Shown here piece by piece: positions 5,720 through 6,101 of a stretch of 6,101 bases of DNA. The stretch is from Chloroflexota bacterium (GTDB lineage Bacteria; Chloroflexota; Anaerolineae; Aggregatilineales; UBA2796). The stretch is from the NCBI GenBank assembly GCA_003695215.1, contig RFIM01000216.1:1-6101 (forward strand). The letters are read 5' to 3'. The number at the start of each line of letters is the position of its first letter. The stretch's first letter is position 1. Below the pieces are notes generated by a model that saw only the letters and a list, made by a program, of their open reading frames with translations, was not told the origin of the DNA and made no database searches. Position numbers and translations under genes: made by a program.

Positions 5720-6101
5720 GTTTACGGCGTTTGCGCGGCGCGCTGCTGAGGCGCGGCTTGGGCTCCGCGCTGAGCCTAGGCGCTGAGGCGGCTGCTGCAG
5801 CCACGGCCAAGCAGCTCCATCAGCGCTTCAAGGTGCAGCCGCCACTGACCGTCTATGTGCGCGGCAGCCATGTGAGCGTACGCGTTCAGCGCGCCGCCGC
5901 CGATAGCGTCATCCTGGATGCCGATCTGCACGCCCACTTTGGCTGGGAATTTGTGACCGATCAGGATGACGCAGGCGTCTACATCGTGGCACGCCGCAAG
6001 CCTTTGGTCGGCGCGCTCTCATGGGCAACTCTTAGCTTGACTGTGCCATTCTACGCACACCTCGCTTTGCACCTAACGCCTGGCAGCCTGCACCTGGCAC
6101 A
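5716..6101 (+). CDS. Start of a DUF4097-like or hypothetical protein (3' end outside window)
   Basis: An open frame begins with ATG 5716, overlapping the previous stop as ATGA, and stays open to the end of the window (128 codons). An in-frame TGA at 5701-5703 leaves ATG 5716 as the only sensible start. No Shine-Dalgarno sequence is obvious, so it probably depends on re-initiation after the upstream gene. Residues 1-37 are basic and Ala/Leu-rich (LRRLRGALLRRG, then an Ala run at 25-29) with no clear signal peptide. From about residue 44 there are alternating short beta-strands: LTVYVRGSHVSVRVQR, SVILDADL, GVYIVARR, then ATLSLTVPFYAHLALHLTPGSLHL. This resembles the repeating pattern of DUF4097-type putative beta-helix proteins, whose role is not established. 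The codon pattern matches its neighbours. The coding call is fairly firm; the family is tentative. Confidence 0.75.
   Translation, partial: MSLRRLRGALLRRGLGSALSLGAEAAAAATAKQLHQRFKVQPPLTVYVRGSHVSVRVQRAAADSVILDADLHAHFGWEFVTDQDDAGVYIVARRKPLVGALSWATLSLTVPFYAHLALHLTPGSLHLA

Overview
This window looks like an ordinary bacterial chromosome fragment of moderately high GC. It carries five protein-coding genes and no RNA gene, insertion sequence, CRISPR array or phage signature that I can see. The source is best guessed as a free-living, possibly Chloroflexota-like bacterium. The reasons are a large bacterial alpha-2-macroglobulin, a PP2C phosphatase carrying zinc ribbons, a Gram-positive-type chorismate synthase, and a small-gene pair typical of poorly characterised environmental lineages. 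This taxonomic guess is inference only.

Layout. (1) Positions 1-2514 (+) hold the C-terminal half of a bacterial alpha-2-macroglobulin, with its start off the left edge; the thioester motif CLEQ is intact. (2) Positions 2515-2796 form a convergent intergenic region with three inverted repeats, at least one of them terminator-like, and an 11-bp direct repeat. (3) Positions 2797-3966 (-) encode a PP2C-family Ser/Thr phosphatase with two N-terminal Cys4 zinc ribbons. (4) Positions 3967-4119 form a divergent intergenic region containing a perfect 15-bp palindrome with an embedded TTGACA. (5) Positions 4120-5316 (+) hold aroC, chorismate synthase. (6) Positions 5317-5398 contain a hairpin just after aroC, followed by a TATCAT box. 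(7) Positions 5399-5719 (+) encode a small protein with a predicted ferredoxin-like (dimeric alpha/beta barrel) fold. (8) Positions 5716-6101 (+) hold the start of a further gene, overlapping the previous one by ATGA and running off the right edge; its visible part resembles the beta-strand-rich DUF4097 type.

The genes do not form one pathway. The A2M (envelope defence against proteases), the phosphatase (signalling) and aroC (aromatic amino acid and chorismate synthesis) appear to be separate transcription units. The last two genes are probably one translationally coupled operon of unknown function. I do not see a convincing new multi-gene system. The points most worth a second look are the palindrome between the phosphatase and aroC, the zinc-ribbon/phosphatase fusion, and the coupled pair of unknown genes at the right edge.
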